Shown here one piece after another: positions 54,250 through 64,000 of a stretch of DNA of 64,000 nt. Every line of letters begins with the position of its first letter. The stretch's first letter is position 1. The position numbers and the translations under genes are program-made. The notes under the pieces were generated by a model. The model saw nothing but the letters and a program-made list of their open reading frames with translations. It was not told the DNA's origin and searched no databases. The DNA comes from Tuctoria greenei (lineage: Eukaryota; Streptophyta; Magnoliopsida; Poales; Poaceae), in contig JAYESD010000004.1 of NCBI GenBank assembly GCA_036927565.1, positions 89,160,942-89,224,941 of the forward strand. Reading direction: 5' to 3'.

Positions 54250-54734
54250 CTGCAGGTAGAAAGTATCAAGCTTCAGAATATTCAGTGTGACAATATAGAT
54301 TTACTTCAAGAATGTAATGTTTGAGAAATGGTGTAATAGAATGCGTACAAGTTTTGTCTTCCAAAGAACTTTCCTTTGATTTGTAATAGAATGCATTAAC
54401 ATTCCATGCATACACTGTGTTCAAACTGAATCAGCTCTTATTATTCAATTTAACGATTCTTTTGTGCACTTCAGTTTTTCACTCATTAATTATGTAATGC
54501 CACTTCTGAAAACAGGACACGGAAGATGACTCTGCACCAACATTGTATTGCAGCCAGATGGTGGCGAGAAGCTGGTGATAGCTTTCTATGTTAGGGGATC
54601 AGTGCCTATGTATTGGTATTGCAATTTGTGTATGGATTCTGGCTTGATCTGTTCTGTCTGTATAATATCTGTTGTGTGTATTATCTGTTGTATGTTCTGT
54701 ATAATATCTGCTTTCCTTTTTAAAAAAACAAGAC

Positions 54735-55165
54735 TTATAGATGACGGTTTTACCATAGCCGTCGTCTATAAGATTATTGACGACAGCTAAATACCGCCGT
54801 CGTCAATAAGCATATTGACGACGGTAATTGCGTAACCGTCGTCTATAAGGTCTCCACGGTGCCACGTGGACAGAGCTAGCTTATTGACGACAGCTAAATA
54901 CGGCCGTCGTAAATTAGTTTATTGACGACGGTAACTGCACAACCGTCGTCTATAAGGTCTCCACGGTGCCACGTGGATGGAGCTAGCTTATTAACGACAG
55001 CTAAATATGGCTGTTGTCAATAAGATTATTGACGACGGTAACCGTCGTCTATAATGTTATAGATGACAAATAATTGTAGACGGCCGGAAACCATCGTCTA
55101 TAACTTATAAACGACGGTATAGACCTTATAGACGACGGTTTCTGACCGTCGTCTATTATCGTGAT
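54735..55165. repeat. 3' subterminal repeats of the CACTA element
   Basis: Dense TTATTGACGACGG / TTATAGACGACGG copies and complements. A block of about 115 bp with GGTCTCCACGGTGCCACGTGG (20 bases of it conserved) is tandemly duplicated near 54850 and 54955, the two copies about 106 bp apart. Confidence 0.85.
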
Positions 55166-55178
55166 TCCTGTAGTGCTA

Positions 55179-56916
55179 TAGCTAAGAGGCCATATAGGAT
55201 GCCTCCTAAGAAATTAGCGGAGCTCAAGAAGCAAATTCAAGATAAACTAGAGAAGGTTTTTATTCACCCCAGTTCTTCACCTTGGGGAGTGCCCGTTCTA
55301 TTTGAGGACAAGAAGGATGGGTCACAAAGGATGTGTGTATATTCCTGAGCTCTCAATGAGGTGAACATCAAGAACAAGTACACCTTGCCCCGTATAGAAG
55401 ACTTGTTTGATCAGATGAAGGGTGCTTGTGTCTTCTCCAAGATTGATTTGAGGTCGAGATATTTTAAAATGAAGATTAGACCATCGGATATACCCAAGAC
55501 AGCTTTTCGGACATGATATGGATCTTATGAGTACACCGTGATGTCATTTGGATTGACAAACGCACCTGCATACTTTATGTACCTCATGAATAAGGTCTTC
55601 ATGGAGTACTTGGATAAGTTCATTGTAGTGTTCATTGATGACATTATGATCTACTTGAAGGATGAGAAGTAACATGAGGAACACTTGAGGCTTACGTTGC
55701 AAAAATTGAGGGAGCACCAACTGTATGCCAAGTTCAGCAAGTGCTAGTTTTGGTTGAAAGAAGTGTCGTTTTTGGGTCATATCATCTCAGGAGGAGTTTC
55801 GGTTGACCCCAGAAAGGTGAGGGACGTGCTGAAGTGGGAGCCACCATAAAACGTGAAAGAGATCCGGAGTTTTCTTGGGATGGTTGGGTATTACCGTCGA
55901 TTCATCAAGGACTTTTCTAAGATAGCCAAGCCAATGACGGAGCTGCTAATGAAGGAGAAAGCATTTCAATGGACTCAAGCTTGTCAAGAAAGTTTTGAGG
56001 AGTTGAAGAAAAGGTTAACAACATCCCAAGTTTTGGTACTGCCGGACGTGAGCAAGAGTTTTGATATATATTGTGATGCGTCGAGACAAGGGATTGGATG
56101 TGTGCTCATGCAAGAAGGTCAAGCCATTGCATATGCATCGAGACAATCGAAGAAACATGAGCAGAATTACCCAACACATGATTTGGAACTTGCAGCCGTA
56201 GTACACGCATTGAAGATTTGAAGACACTACATCCTTGGTCATAGGTGTGAAATTTATACAGATCATAAGAGTCTTAAGTATATTTTGACGCAAATGGATC
56301 TGAATTTGAGGCAATGAAGATGGTTGGAGCTTATCAAAGATTATGATTTGGGAATCAATTATCATCCAAGGAAGGCTAATGTTGTGGCCGATGCATTGAG
56401 TAGGAAAGCAGTAAGTCATCAACTCACGGTTTCAGAATTACCATCTGAGTTATTAAGGAGTTTGAACTGTTGAATCTCGGATTTGTAAATGAGATGGGGA
56501 TGATGGAGTTAAATCCAACCTTGGAACGAGAGATTCGAGAGGGTCAAACAAAGGATGAGGAAATTCAGGAGATCAAGGAAAGGACCCAAGAGAGAAGAGA
56601 ATTCAGATTTGATGAGGATGAACATGGTACCTTATGGCTGGGAAAAAGGATTGTCCTGCCTAATGTGAAGCATATTAGGGAAACAATGCTAAAGGAGGCA
56701 CATGACTCGCCATACTCAATTCACCCCGGTTGTACCAAGATGTACAAAGACTTGAAGACGTGCTATTGGTGGCCTAGCATGAAGAAGGACATAATTGAAT
56801 ATGTTGCTTTGTGTGACGTGTGCCAACGAGCCAAGGCGGAACACCAAAGGCCAGCCGGATTATTGAAGCCATTGAAGATCCTGGAATGGAAGTAAGAAGA
56901 GATCAGTAAGGACTTT
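55179..56916 (+). pseudogene. Tekay-B RT, RNase H and N-terminal integrase
   Basis: Continues the frame of 50511-51084. RT motifs: [33 protein letters not shown] and the catalytic FIDDIMIYL near 55640. RNase [19 protein letters not shown] and the [16 protein letters not shown] part (56040-56220). Integrase zinc finger: HPGCTKMYKDLKTCYWWPSM then CDVCQRAK (56720-56840). Eight in-frame stops occur, for example at 55346, 55517 and 55670, all explainable by C-to-T or G-to-A change. At 56916, after the Asp-Phe of the first integrase core motif, the Sirevirus LTR starts. Confidence 0.9.
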
Positions 56917-58478
56917 TGAATGTAGGCCTAGAGGGGGGTGAATAGGCCTTCTTGATTTTTCTCGGTTCCTGTAACACTCAGCAACAAGGTCAAAACCAGA
57001 GATATCGGACTAGTCCGGTAATGTGCGGACTAGTCCGGTTTTCACGGGCTAGGTTGATCAAGTTCAGACAAATTGATTGATTCATTAATGTTTGCAGCCA
57101 AAATATAAACTTGAATCTCAATTTAATAGTTGTATGTCAAATTCTATAGTAGTTAAAGCTCTTGATCAACAATTAGACTTAGATTGAATAAAGTGAATCA
57201 AACCCTAGATTAAGTTGATCAAATTAGATGAAGAACACAAAAAGGACAAGACACACGATTTATCCCGTGGTTCGGCTACCACGAAGGCAACCTACGTCCA
57301 CGTTGAGGAGCCCACAAAAGGACCGGGTCTTCTCCAACCCTTTCCTCGTCGGATCGCCACGAAGGCCAATCCTCTTCCACTAATCACAAAGGGTAAATAA
57401 CCAAGTTGAAGGGGCGTTCTCACACGTTGAGAGCTCCCTTGATTACAACTCACAATGACACCAATAACACACTCGAAAATTACAAATTGAAACGTAAGAG
57501 TGTGTTAGAGAATCAAACCAAGAGCTCAATGATGTGTGCCAAGTGTCTCTCCAATGATCTAGAAGTGATCTTCAATGGATTGATTGATTTTGCACTTAAT
57601 TTCGTGGAGAGAGATGGTTTTTGAGTCTCTTGGGAGGTGTGACGGCGCTAGGGTTCGAGAGTTTGTAAAAGTGGGCCGTGCACCTCTATTTATATGGGGT
57701 TTCTAAAAGTGACCGTTAGGGTTCAGAAAGATCGGACTAGTCAGTGGTGGTCACCGGACTAGTCCGGTGTGCTGTGTGTAGCAAACCCTAAGTGTCTAGG
57801 AATATCGGACTAGTCCGATTGAAAACGGACTTGTCCAATTTCGCTACTGGAAATCTTCGGACTAGTCTGATTGACATCGGACTTGTCCGGTCATATGAAA
57901 CCCTAAGTGTTTGGGATGACAAGTCCGCACTTGGAGGACTTGTCCGATTTAGATCAGTGTGTATATCGGACTAGTCCGTGTAGACACCGGACTTGTCCGA
58001 AGTGGATCAGAATGAATATCGGACTAGTCCGGATCACAACGGACTTGTCCGATTTTGTGTGACTTGTGCATTGTGTTTAGGACTAGTCCGCATTGGGAAG
58101 GACTAGTCCGAAGTGGATCATAAATATATCGGACTAGTTCGGTGGAGACCGGACTTGTCCGATCTAGTGCAGAATGTGATATCGGACTAGTCCGGCTGAT
58201 ATCGGACTAGTCCGGTCCTGTATAACTTTGTGCATTGTATGTGTGTGCTTAAAAGTGATTGAGCTCTTGGGTGTGTTTCCTTAACACACTCTATACATAA
58301 TAATCTACTATTTTCTTCTTCTTGAGCTCAAATTCACTTTGCTTCTCATTTCCCTTCTTTTTGGCATTTTGCTCATTTTTCATCATTTGCCTGCATTCAT
58401 CTCAACAAAAGGATTAGGATCCCAATTGCTTGTCATAAATCATAAAAAACCCACAAGGGAGTCCTAGATGCACTTTCA
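56917..58478 (-). repeat. 3' LTR of the Sirevirus
   Basis: Plus strand begins TGAATGTAGGCCTAGAGGGG and ends GATGCACTTTCA; on the minus strand it thus opens TGAAAGTGCATC, the standard Sirevirus LTR start. About 1560 bp, with the palindrome array at 57734-58213 and an isolated pair at 57007/57027. Confidence 0.87.
57734..58213. repeat. Phased paired-palindrome array in the Sirevirus LTR
   Basis: GGACTAGTCC/GGACTTGTCC-type cores start at 57734/57755, 57807/57827, 57859/57879, about 57916/57936, 57968/57989, 58021/58041, 58080/58100, 58131/58151 and 58184/58204. Partners are 20-21 bp apart. From the second pair on, pairs recur at 52, 57, 52, 53, 59, 51 and 53 bp. In most pairs the first site has the TA centre and the second the TT centre. 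Confidence 0.92.
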
Positions 58479-58479
58479 A

Positions 58480-58495
58480 TCTCCCCCTTTTTGGT
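58480..58495 (-). promoter_or_regulatory. Polypurine tract of the Sirevirus
   Basis: On the minus strand CACCAAAAAGGGGGAGAT lies directly before TGAAAGTGCATC. This is the canonical second-strand primer of the SIRE lineage. A second GGGGGAGAGATTGAGGGGGA tract is near 58862-58885. Confidence 0.85.
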
Positions 58496-58928
58496 GATTG
58501 ATGACAACCAATTGAGATTTCAAAAAATAAGGCAAAAAATGAGATTTTCATAAAGTATGCACATATGACTCAAAAATACATCAAGCAACAAGAGAATTAT
58601 CCATATGTGCATTCTTTATGGTGGGATGCCTACTAAGTGCATGAATACATTGAGAATGACAGAATTTGCATTAACCAACCGATATCAAATGCATATGACA
58701 TTCCAGGGGCAAAAACACAGTTTTCATCACACACTCCAAATAAATTAAGCAATTCATCACAGGACCAAACTTAATATGAAAACAGAGTTAAACTATTACA
58801 ACCACAAATAAAAGATAAAGAGAACTCTCTCCTCGCACTCTACCACAGCTAAAGCTAAGACTCCCCCTCAATCTCTCCCCCTTTGGCATCAAGACACCAA
58901 AAAGAAGGAGAGGAGGGTCCTAGGGTCT
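58496..58928. other. Sirevirus spacer between env-like ORF and polypurine tract
   Basis: Non-coding and AT-rich, with a second purine tract near its right end. Multiple purine tracts downstream of the env-like ORF are usual in this lineage. Confidence 0.6.
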
Positions 58929-60491
58929 TCACTCTTCACTGTCGGTCCTCTCGTCATTGTCTTCATCTTCTTCGCTTTTTGCTTGACGAGGAGGAGAGGG
59001 AGGAGGAGGAGCGGAGCTGCTCGAGCCCCCAATGCCAAAATAGGCAAGCTCGGAGGGGTTCAGAGGCCCGAGCTCGGTGGTATCAAGATCAGAATCTTCA
59101 GAAATTACTGGAGATCCAATGGGGTTGATCTCCAGCTTTTCACTCAGTTGCTTCACATTGGCTTTGATGTATCTCATATCCTCCTTCCTCTTCTGATTGA
59201 GTGTATGAAGCTTTACTTTAGTCTTCTTGCAGGAGGAGAATATGGTGGTCAGGTACTTTAGGATCCCACTAGCTGATCCTCTCTGAGGGGCTTCCCTAGA
59301 GGTAGGGACAACCCTAGCAGTATCTCTTTCTCTTGCCGGTGCCTCAGGACTCGAGGCCGGCGAGGGAGCAGCCTGGACACTCACAGGCTGAGGCTTCTGA
59401 GGCCTCAGAGGAGTGTGCTCCACATCCTTCACGAACTCAATACATGTGACTTTCTCAATCATAAACATCAGGTAGGGAGCATAGCCACAGGACCGGTTGG
59501 GGGTGCTTGAGATGTTGACCATGTCGTTCCAAATGTAATTTGCAACATCAAACTGTCTCTTCTTTCTTATGACCCTCATTAGAGTCCGGAGGTAGCCCTG
59601 TACACTCCCTGCATCCCCATCCTTGGGGGCAATGGTCTTCCGGAGAACTCTGTTCAGGACCACAAAGAAGGGCTTCATGTTCTTTGTGGAGGGAGGAACA
59701 TACTTAGAGTTGGGCTCATGCATGAACTTCATTCCGTCCCTCTCAATGACCCCTATGTTGTGGATGATCAGGTGGTCATTTCCCGCAGAGTCTAAATGGA
59801 GCAGGTTTGCAAAATCCTCCTGAGTGATGGAGTACTTGGATCCATGGGTCATCCAAGTCACACTCTCTTCATCTTCACTCGAGAAGTGGCACGTTGCATA
59901 GAATTGTGCAATGACTTCATCATTCCAATTGTGTCTGAAGGCAAACAGATCCTTCAGGCCATGCCTCTCAGCTACTGCAATGACTTCATCAAAAGCTTAG
60001 CACTTCTTCTTCTCTAGGTAGGCCCAGTCAATCCACTGACTGCGCACCACCGGAGTCTTCATCGGCAGGTAAACCATCCTGTAGAAATCTGCATGGAAGT
60101 TTGTCCAAAACCTTCCATCAGCTGCCTGCTTTGGCCTCCCATAGCAATCAATGCTTCTGAGCTTGGCTGCCATATCACTGCCTTTCCCATTGAATTTCTC
60201 TTCATTGGGGTCCCGGACCCCTTCCCTGGGAGCATGTAGCTTCAAGGGCCCAACTGGCCCCGTTGCTACTCCCTTGCCCTTTCCTTTTGCTTGACGAAGG
60301 CCGCTTGTAGACGGAGCAGCCTTCGAGGCGGGCTTCTTGACACAGACCTTCCTCCGAACCTGGGGAGGGTAAGTAGCAGGCTCGGAAGGTCTTTCTTGGC
60401 GTTTCTTGCCAAGACCCGCCGAGGACCGAGATGCCACCTCGTGGTCCAACTCAGCCTCAAAGTCGGAGATTTCGTTGTCGGAGCTCGACAT
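58929..60491 (-). pseudogene. Sirevirus env-like ORF, one in-frame stop
   Basis: The start at 60491 gives MSSSDNEISDFEAELDHEVA (upstream in-frame codons lie before a plausible ATG). The basic region RRKVCVKKPASKAAP and the block FNGKGSDMAAKLRSIDCYGR follow. A TAA at 59999-59997 breaks the frame, which continues unchanged with SITQEDFANLLHL, RVIRKKRQFDVANYIWNDMV and a Pro/Ser-rich, then acidic C-terminus (EEDEDNDERTDSEE). This is the conserved plant-transposon protein found after pol in Sireviruses. An envelope role has been proposed from position only; I see no clear signal peptide or transmembrane segment here. Confidence 0.8.
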
Positions 60492-60533
60492 GATATGAGG
60501 ATGAATGAGCAATAAAGATGACAAGTTATGCAA

Positions 60534-61472
60534 GGCATAGGTAAGACATGATAGTAATGGATGGCATTAGGGAATTAAGGAATTAGGTTCAGGTTCAGAA
60601 ACATCGGACTTGTCAGGTGCCTAGGCACGGACTAGTCCGGGGTACCGGACTTGTCCGTGCATGGACCGGACTAGTCCGGTGTTCATCCTCAAAAACCTAA
60701 CAGATTGAACTGGACACAATCCCTAATGCAATTCTAGTCTAGCATACACGTAGTACATCAGATAAACATGTAACTAGTGCAGGGTGCTAGGCCAAACGAT
60801 CAATGATTGAGAAAAATACGATTTCTAGGGTTTTGAAGGTTTTTATCGAAGAAATCATTGGAGACTTGAAGTTTTGGGGGTTTGAGGCCGGACTAGTCCG
60901 GTGGAATCAATCCCCAAGTCTTCAAGCTTGATCTCCGCCCAAACTTGTGGCTTTTCGACGGAGGACACAAGAGATTGCTTTGGGAGCTCGAGTGCAAGAG
61001 AGAGAAAGGCGTGAGCAAATGTGGGGATGAGTGGACTAGGGTTTGGTGGCAGCTAGGGTTATGGACACGAGAAATCGGACAAGTCCGGACTTGACCGGAC
61101 TAGTCCGAAGTCATCCAGAGACCTATATCAGACTAGTCTGTGGTCCGTCGGACTAGTCCGGCCTAACCGGCACTCTGCGGACTAGTCTGCATGGGCGGAC
61201 TAGTCCGGATAACCACGGACTAGTCCGTGGTTACCAGGAAAGAATTGCATAGCCCATTCATATATATTTGAAGGTTCAATAATAGAGAATAGAGAGGCAA
61301 AACAATCCAAGCAATCTTGATGAATTTGACCAGTAAGCATACAACAATCATACAATGATCAAAATTCATCAAGATGTAATAATTGACATAGTTTTTCGAG
61401 AGAAAAATAGGGAGGGGTAATTTTCACACATCAATCAACATTTTTGAAGTAATCATACAGGTATGCAACTTT
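60534..61472. repeat. Sirevirus spacer with palindrome clusters between pol and env-like ORF
   Basis: GGACTAGTCC-type cores start near 60606, 60629, 60647, 60668, 60893, 61077, 61097, 61130, 61150, 61179, 61197 and 61217. Spacings are mostly 18-23 bp. No ORF with recognisable motifs. The same motif thus occurs both in the LTR and in this internal non-coding region, upstream of the env-like ORF on the minus strand. Confidence 0.88.
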
Positions 61473-63988
61473 TCAAGCCACACTCCGAGAATCAAGAATA
61501 TTTAGCTCATTTCGGAGTTCGCAAAAATGCTTTTCATCAAGTGGCTTGGTGAATATGTCGGCCAATTGTTTTTGTGTGTTGACATGTGAGATGGTTATGT
61601 CTCCTTTCATGGAATGGTCTCTCAAGAAATGATGTCTTATGTCTATGTGTTTAGTCCTAGAGTGCTCAACTGGATTGTAGGCTATTTTAATGGCACTCTC
61701 ATTGTCACAAAGGAGAGGAATATGGTTCATATTGTAACCGTAATCCCTTAGAGTTTGTCGCATCCAAAGAAGTTGTGCACAACAACTCCCGGCTGCGACA
61801 TACTCTGCTTCGGCTGTGGATAAAGCAATGGAATTTTGTTTCTTAGATGACCAAGAAACCAAAGATCTTCCTAGGAATTGGCTGGTGCCAGAGGTGCTTT
61901 TCCTATCAACTTTGCACCCGGCATAATCTGCATCGGAGTAACCAATGAGATTGAATTTGGAGCCTTTTGGGTACCAAAGACCAAGGTTGGGTGTATGAAC
62001 TAAATATCTCAAGATTCTTTTTAAGGCTGTCAAGTGACATTCCTTAGGGTTGGCTTGAAATCTTGCACACAAACATACACTCAACATAATATCTGGCCTA
62101 GATGCACATAAGTAAAGTAAAGATCCAATCATGGAGCGATATACCTTTTGGTCGACGCTCGGTCCATCTTCATTGGGATCCAAGTGGCCATTCGTAGCCA
62201 TGGGAGTCTTTATGGGCTTTGCCTTGTCCATGCCAAACTTCTTGAGTATGTCCTGCGTGTACTTGGTTTGGCTTATGAATGTTCCTTCCTTTTGTTGTCG
62301 CACTTGGAATCCCAAGAAGTACTTCAATTCTCCCATCATTGACATTTCAAACCTGTCTGTCATAATTCTACTAAATTCTTCACAGAAAGATTGGTTAGTT
62401 GACCCAAAAATTATGTCATCAACATAGATTTGGCAAATAAAAAGATCATTATCTAGATTTTTCGTGAATAATGTATAATCTACTTTGCCAATCTGAAAGC
62501 CATTATCAATTAAAAATCTCTAAGACACTCATACCAAGCTCTAGGAGCTTGTTTGAGGCCATAGAGAGCATTACGCAGTTTATACACGTGGTCGGGGAAC
62601 TCTTCGTCTTCAAATCCGGGTGGTTGCTCCACGTACACCTCTTCCTTGATCGGTCCGTTGAGGAAGGTGCTTTTCACGTCCCTTTGGTACAGCTTGAAAT
62701 CATGGTGAGTAGCATATGCAAGTAATATTCTAATTGATTCAATCCTAGCTACTGGAGCAAAAGTCTCGTCGAAATCCAAACCTTCGACTTGTGAATAACC
62801 TTTGGCCACAAGTCGTGCTTTGTTTCTTGTCACCACCCCGTGCTCGTGTTGCTTGTTGCGGAAGACCCACTTGGTGCCCACTATGTTTGCATTGGGTCTT
62901 GCCACAAGTTCCCAAACCTCGTTTCTCTTGAAGTTGTTCAACTCTTCTTGCATTGCCACCACCCAGTCCGGATCCTTCAATGCATCCTCAGTCCTGCGTG
63001 GTTCCAAAAAGGAGACAAACGAGTAATGTTCACAAAAATTAGCTATACGAGATCTAGTGGTTACTCCCTTTTGGATATCACCAGTGATGTTGTCGATTGG
63101 GTGATCCCTTTGAGTGCGTTGGTGTACTCTTGGGTGTGGCACTTGGGGAGTTGAGTGTTGGTGATCATTTTCTTCTCCCCCTGAGTGGTTTCCCTCGTTG
63201 ATTTGTTGATCATCTTCATATTCTTGTGATTGATTTTGTTTCGAGACTCCCCCTTTATTGTTGATCTCCTCTTGTGGTTCACTTTCCTCTTGTATTTGTG
63301 ACGATGACTCTTGTGGACGAACTTCGCCAAGAGCCATTCTCTTCAATGCTTGGTAAGGAGCTTCTTCTTTACTGAATTCACATTGATCAACTTGCTCCTT
63401 TTGGGAGCCATTAGTTTCATCGAACACTACGTCACGTGCCACTTCAACAAGTCCGAAGGCCTTGTTGAAAACACGATAGGCGTAAGTGTTCGAATCATAG
63501 CCAAGAAGGAAACCTTGATCAGACTTCGAAGCGAACTTTGAAGTCCTGGACTTCTTGTTCAAGATATAACATGGAGAGCCGAAAACTCGAAAATATGAAA
63601 TGTTGGGTTTGTTACCGGTGAGTAGCTCATAAGGGGTCTTCTTGAGTAGTCGATGAAGGTAGAGTCGATTTGCGGCGTGGCAAGCGGTGTTAATTGCTTC
63701 CGCCCAAAATCGATCTGAAGTCTTGTATTCATCGAGCATTGTTCTTGCCATCTCTATGAGTGTTCGGTTCTTCCTTTCGGCGACTCCATTTTGTTGTGGA
63801 GAGTATGGTGCTAAAAATTCGTGCTTGATTCCCTCCTCATCAAGGTACTCCTCCACTTGTATGTTCTTGAACTCCGTGCCGTTGTCGCTCCGAATACTCT
63901 TGATCGATAGTGAGAACTCGTTTTGAGCTCGCTTGAAGAATTTCTTGAGTGTTCCTTGTGTTTCTGACTTGTCATGCAAAAAGAACAC
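61473..63988 (-). pseudogene. Sirevirus pol: integrase core, RT and RNase H
   Basis: From 63988 leftward: integrase catalytic parts [20 protein letters not shown] and [17 protein letters not shown], the end [17 protein letters not shown], then a variable acidic linker rich in Glu/Gln. RT follows with [39 protein letters not shown] and [14 protein letters not shown]; the catalytic QIYVDDIIFGS is near 62415. RNase H follows with SDADYAGCKVDRKSTSGT and ends at 61473. A single-base loss in a T run near 62518 shifts the frame between the two RT halves; otherwise the frame is open over 2.4 kb. All catalytic residues I can check are present. The 5' part is outside the window. Confidence 0.92.
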
Positions 63989-64000
63989 CCAAGTGAAGCG

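Larger units (their letters stand above)
51085..55175 (+). mobile_element. CACTA (En/Spm-type) DNA transposon with captured host gene fragment
   Basis: Starts CACTAGAGAAAACG and ends CCTGTAGTG, with the 3-bp target duplication CTA (51082-51084 and 55176-55178). Removing the element restores the retrotransposon frame exactly, confirming the ends. Subterminal regions (51105-51490 and 54735-55165) are packed with TTATTGACGACGGT / ACCGTCGTC repeats in both orientations, as CACTA transposases need. Inside lie a TNP1-like gene of eight or more exons and, on the minus strand, two exons of a RING-finger gene. No TNP2-type transposase is present, so the element is not autonomous. 4091 bp. Confidence 0.92.
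48503..56916 (+). mobile_element. Tekay-B: plus-strand chromovirus, truncated at both ends, with CACTA insertion
   Basis: A partial 5' LTR (48503-49072), initiator-Met type primer site, gag, protease, RT, RNase H and the N-terminal part of integrase are present. The CACTA element 51085-55175 interrupts it just after protease, and the Sirevirus at 56917 cuts it at the start of the integrase core. Stops in pol are all of the kind made by C-to-T change on either strand. The remaining integrase, chromodomain and 3' LTR should lie beyond the Sirevirus, outside the window. Confidence 0.9.
56917..64000 (-). mobile_element. Sirevirus-type Ty1/copia retrotransposon, 3' portion
   Basis: Read from the right edge leftward: integrase (partial), RT, RNase H, non-coding spacer with palindromes, env-like ORF, polypurine tract and 3' LTR (58478-56917). 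The env-like ORF after pol and the CACTTTCAATCTCCCCCTTT junction are typical of the Maximus/SIRE lineage. It entered the integrase gene of Tekay-B, with expected target duplication ACTTT (56912-56916) whose partner lies beyond the window. Only one frameshift in pol and one stop in the env-like ORF were seen, so the copy is relatively young. Confidence 0.9.

Noticed and set aside
57734..58213. CRISPR-like regular spacing
   Set aside because: The repeats are only about 10 bp, palindromic and in a plant retrotransposon LTR. Spacers are not unique sequences of constant length and no cas genes exist here.
58929..60491. Host gene at the env-like ORF
   Set aside because: Position after Sirevirus pol, orientation and the conserved plant-transposon domain identify it as part of the retroelement.

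Overview
The window is plant nuclear DNA, almost certainly from a grass (Poaceae). It is built almost entirely of LTR retrotransposons of types typical of large cereal genomes: a chromodomain-bearing Ty3/gypsy family (Tekay/Del-like), Tat-type gypsy elements with an extra spliced ORF, a Sirevirus-type Ty1/copia element and two other copia elements. A CACTA DNA transposon and one decayed host gene are also present. No intact host gene, tRNA, rRNA or CRISPR array was found. Species cannot be named from the sequence alone.

Layout. 1-8466: a Ty1/copia pol fragment (1-173 and 8414-8466) split by an 8.2 kb LTR element without pol (174-8413, LTRs of about 1.62 kb). 8467-16100: a minus-strand chromovirus (Tekay-A) with its 3' LTR and a decayed pol; a solo LTR of the same family (11169-13951) sits inside that LTR in opposite orientation, making a large inverted repeat. 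16101-19863: a 5'-truncated Tat-type element with a spliced ORF and its LTR. 19864-28063: remnant gene space with a serine carboxypeptidase-like pseudogene on the minus strand (five exons, 27134 to 20227), its second intron occupied by a complete 4.86 kb copia element (21667-26530). 28064-33762: a second minus-strand copia, split by a 2.87 kb solo LTR with a perfect 5-bp target duplication (29269-32140). 33763-48178: a Tat-type gypsy element with gag-pol on the plus strand, a minisatellite, an antisense spliced ORF interrupted by a further repeat element (about 41270-44400), and a truncated 3' LTR. 48236-56916: a plus-strand chromovirus (Tekay-B) with gag, protease, RT, RNase H and the start of integrase, interrupted in pol by a 4.09 kb CACTA element (51085-55175) that carries a multi-exon TNP1-like gene and a captured piece of a host RING-finger gene. 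56917-64000: a minus-strand Sirevirus with 3' LTR, env-like ORF and pol, running off the right edge.

The parts do not form a pathway. They form a stratified record of nested insertions, and the reading frames of several interrupted elements resume exactly across the insertions. The most unusual signals are non-coding. Paired copies of a short palindrome (GGACTAGTCC / GGACTTGTCC) are spaced about 20 bp apart, with the pairs repeating about every 52-53 bp, in the LTRs of two unrelated retrotransposon superfamilies (the Tekay-like gypsy LTRs and the Sirevirus LTR). A third family (Tat-type) carries CACGTG-centred repeats at an exact 55-bp period in its LTRs. Also notable are the captured RING-finger exons in the CACTA element and the same spliced ORF lying in sense orientation in one Tat-type element and antisense in the other.
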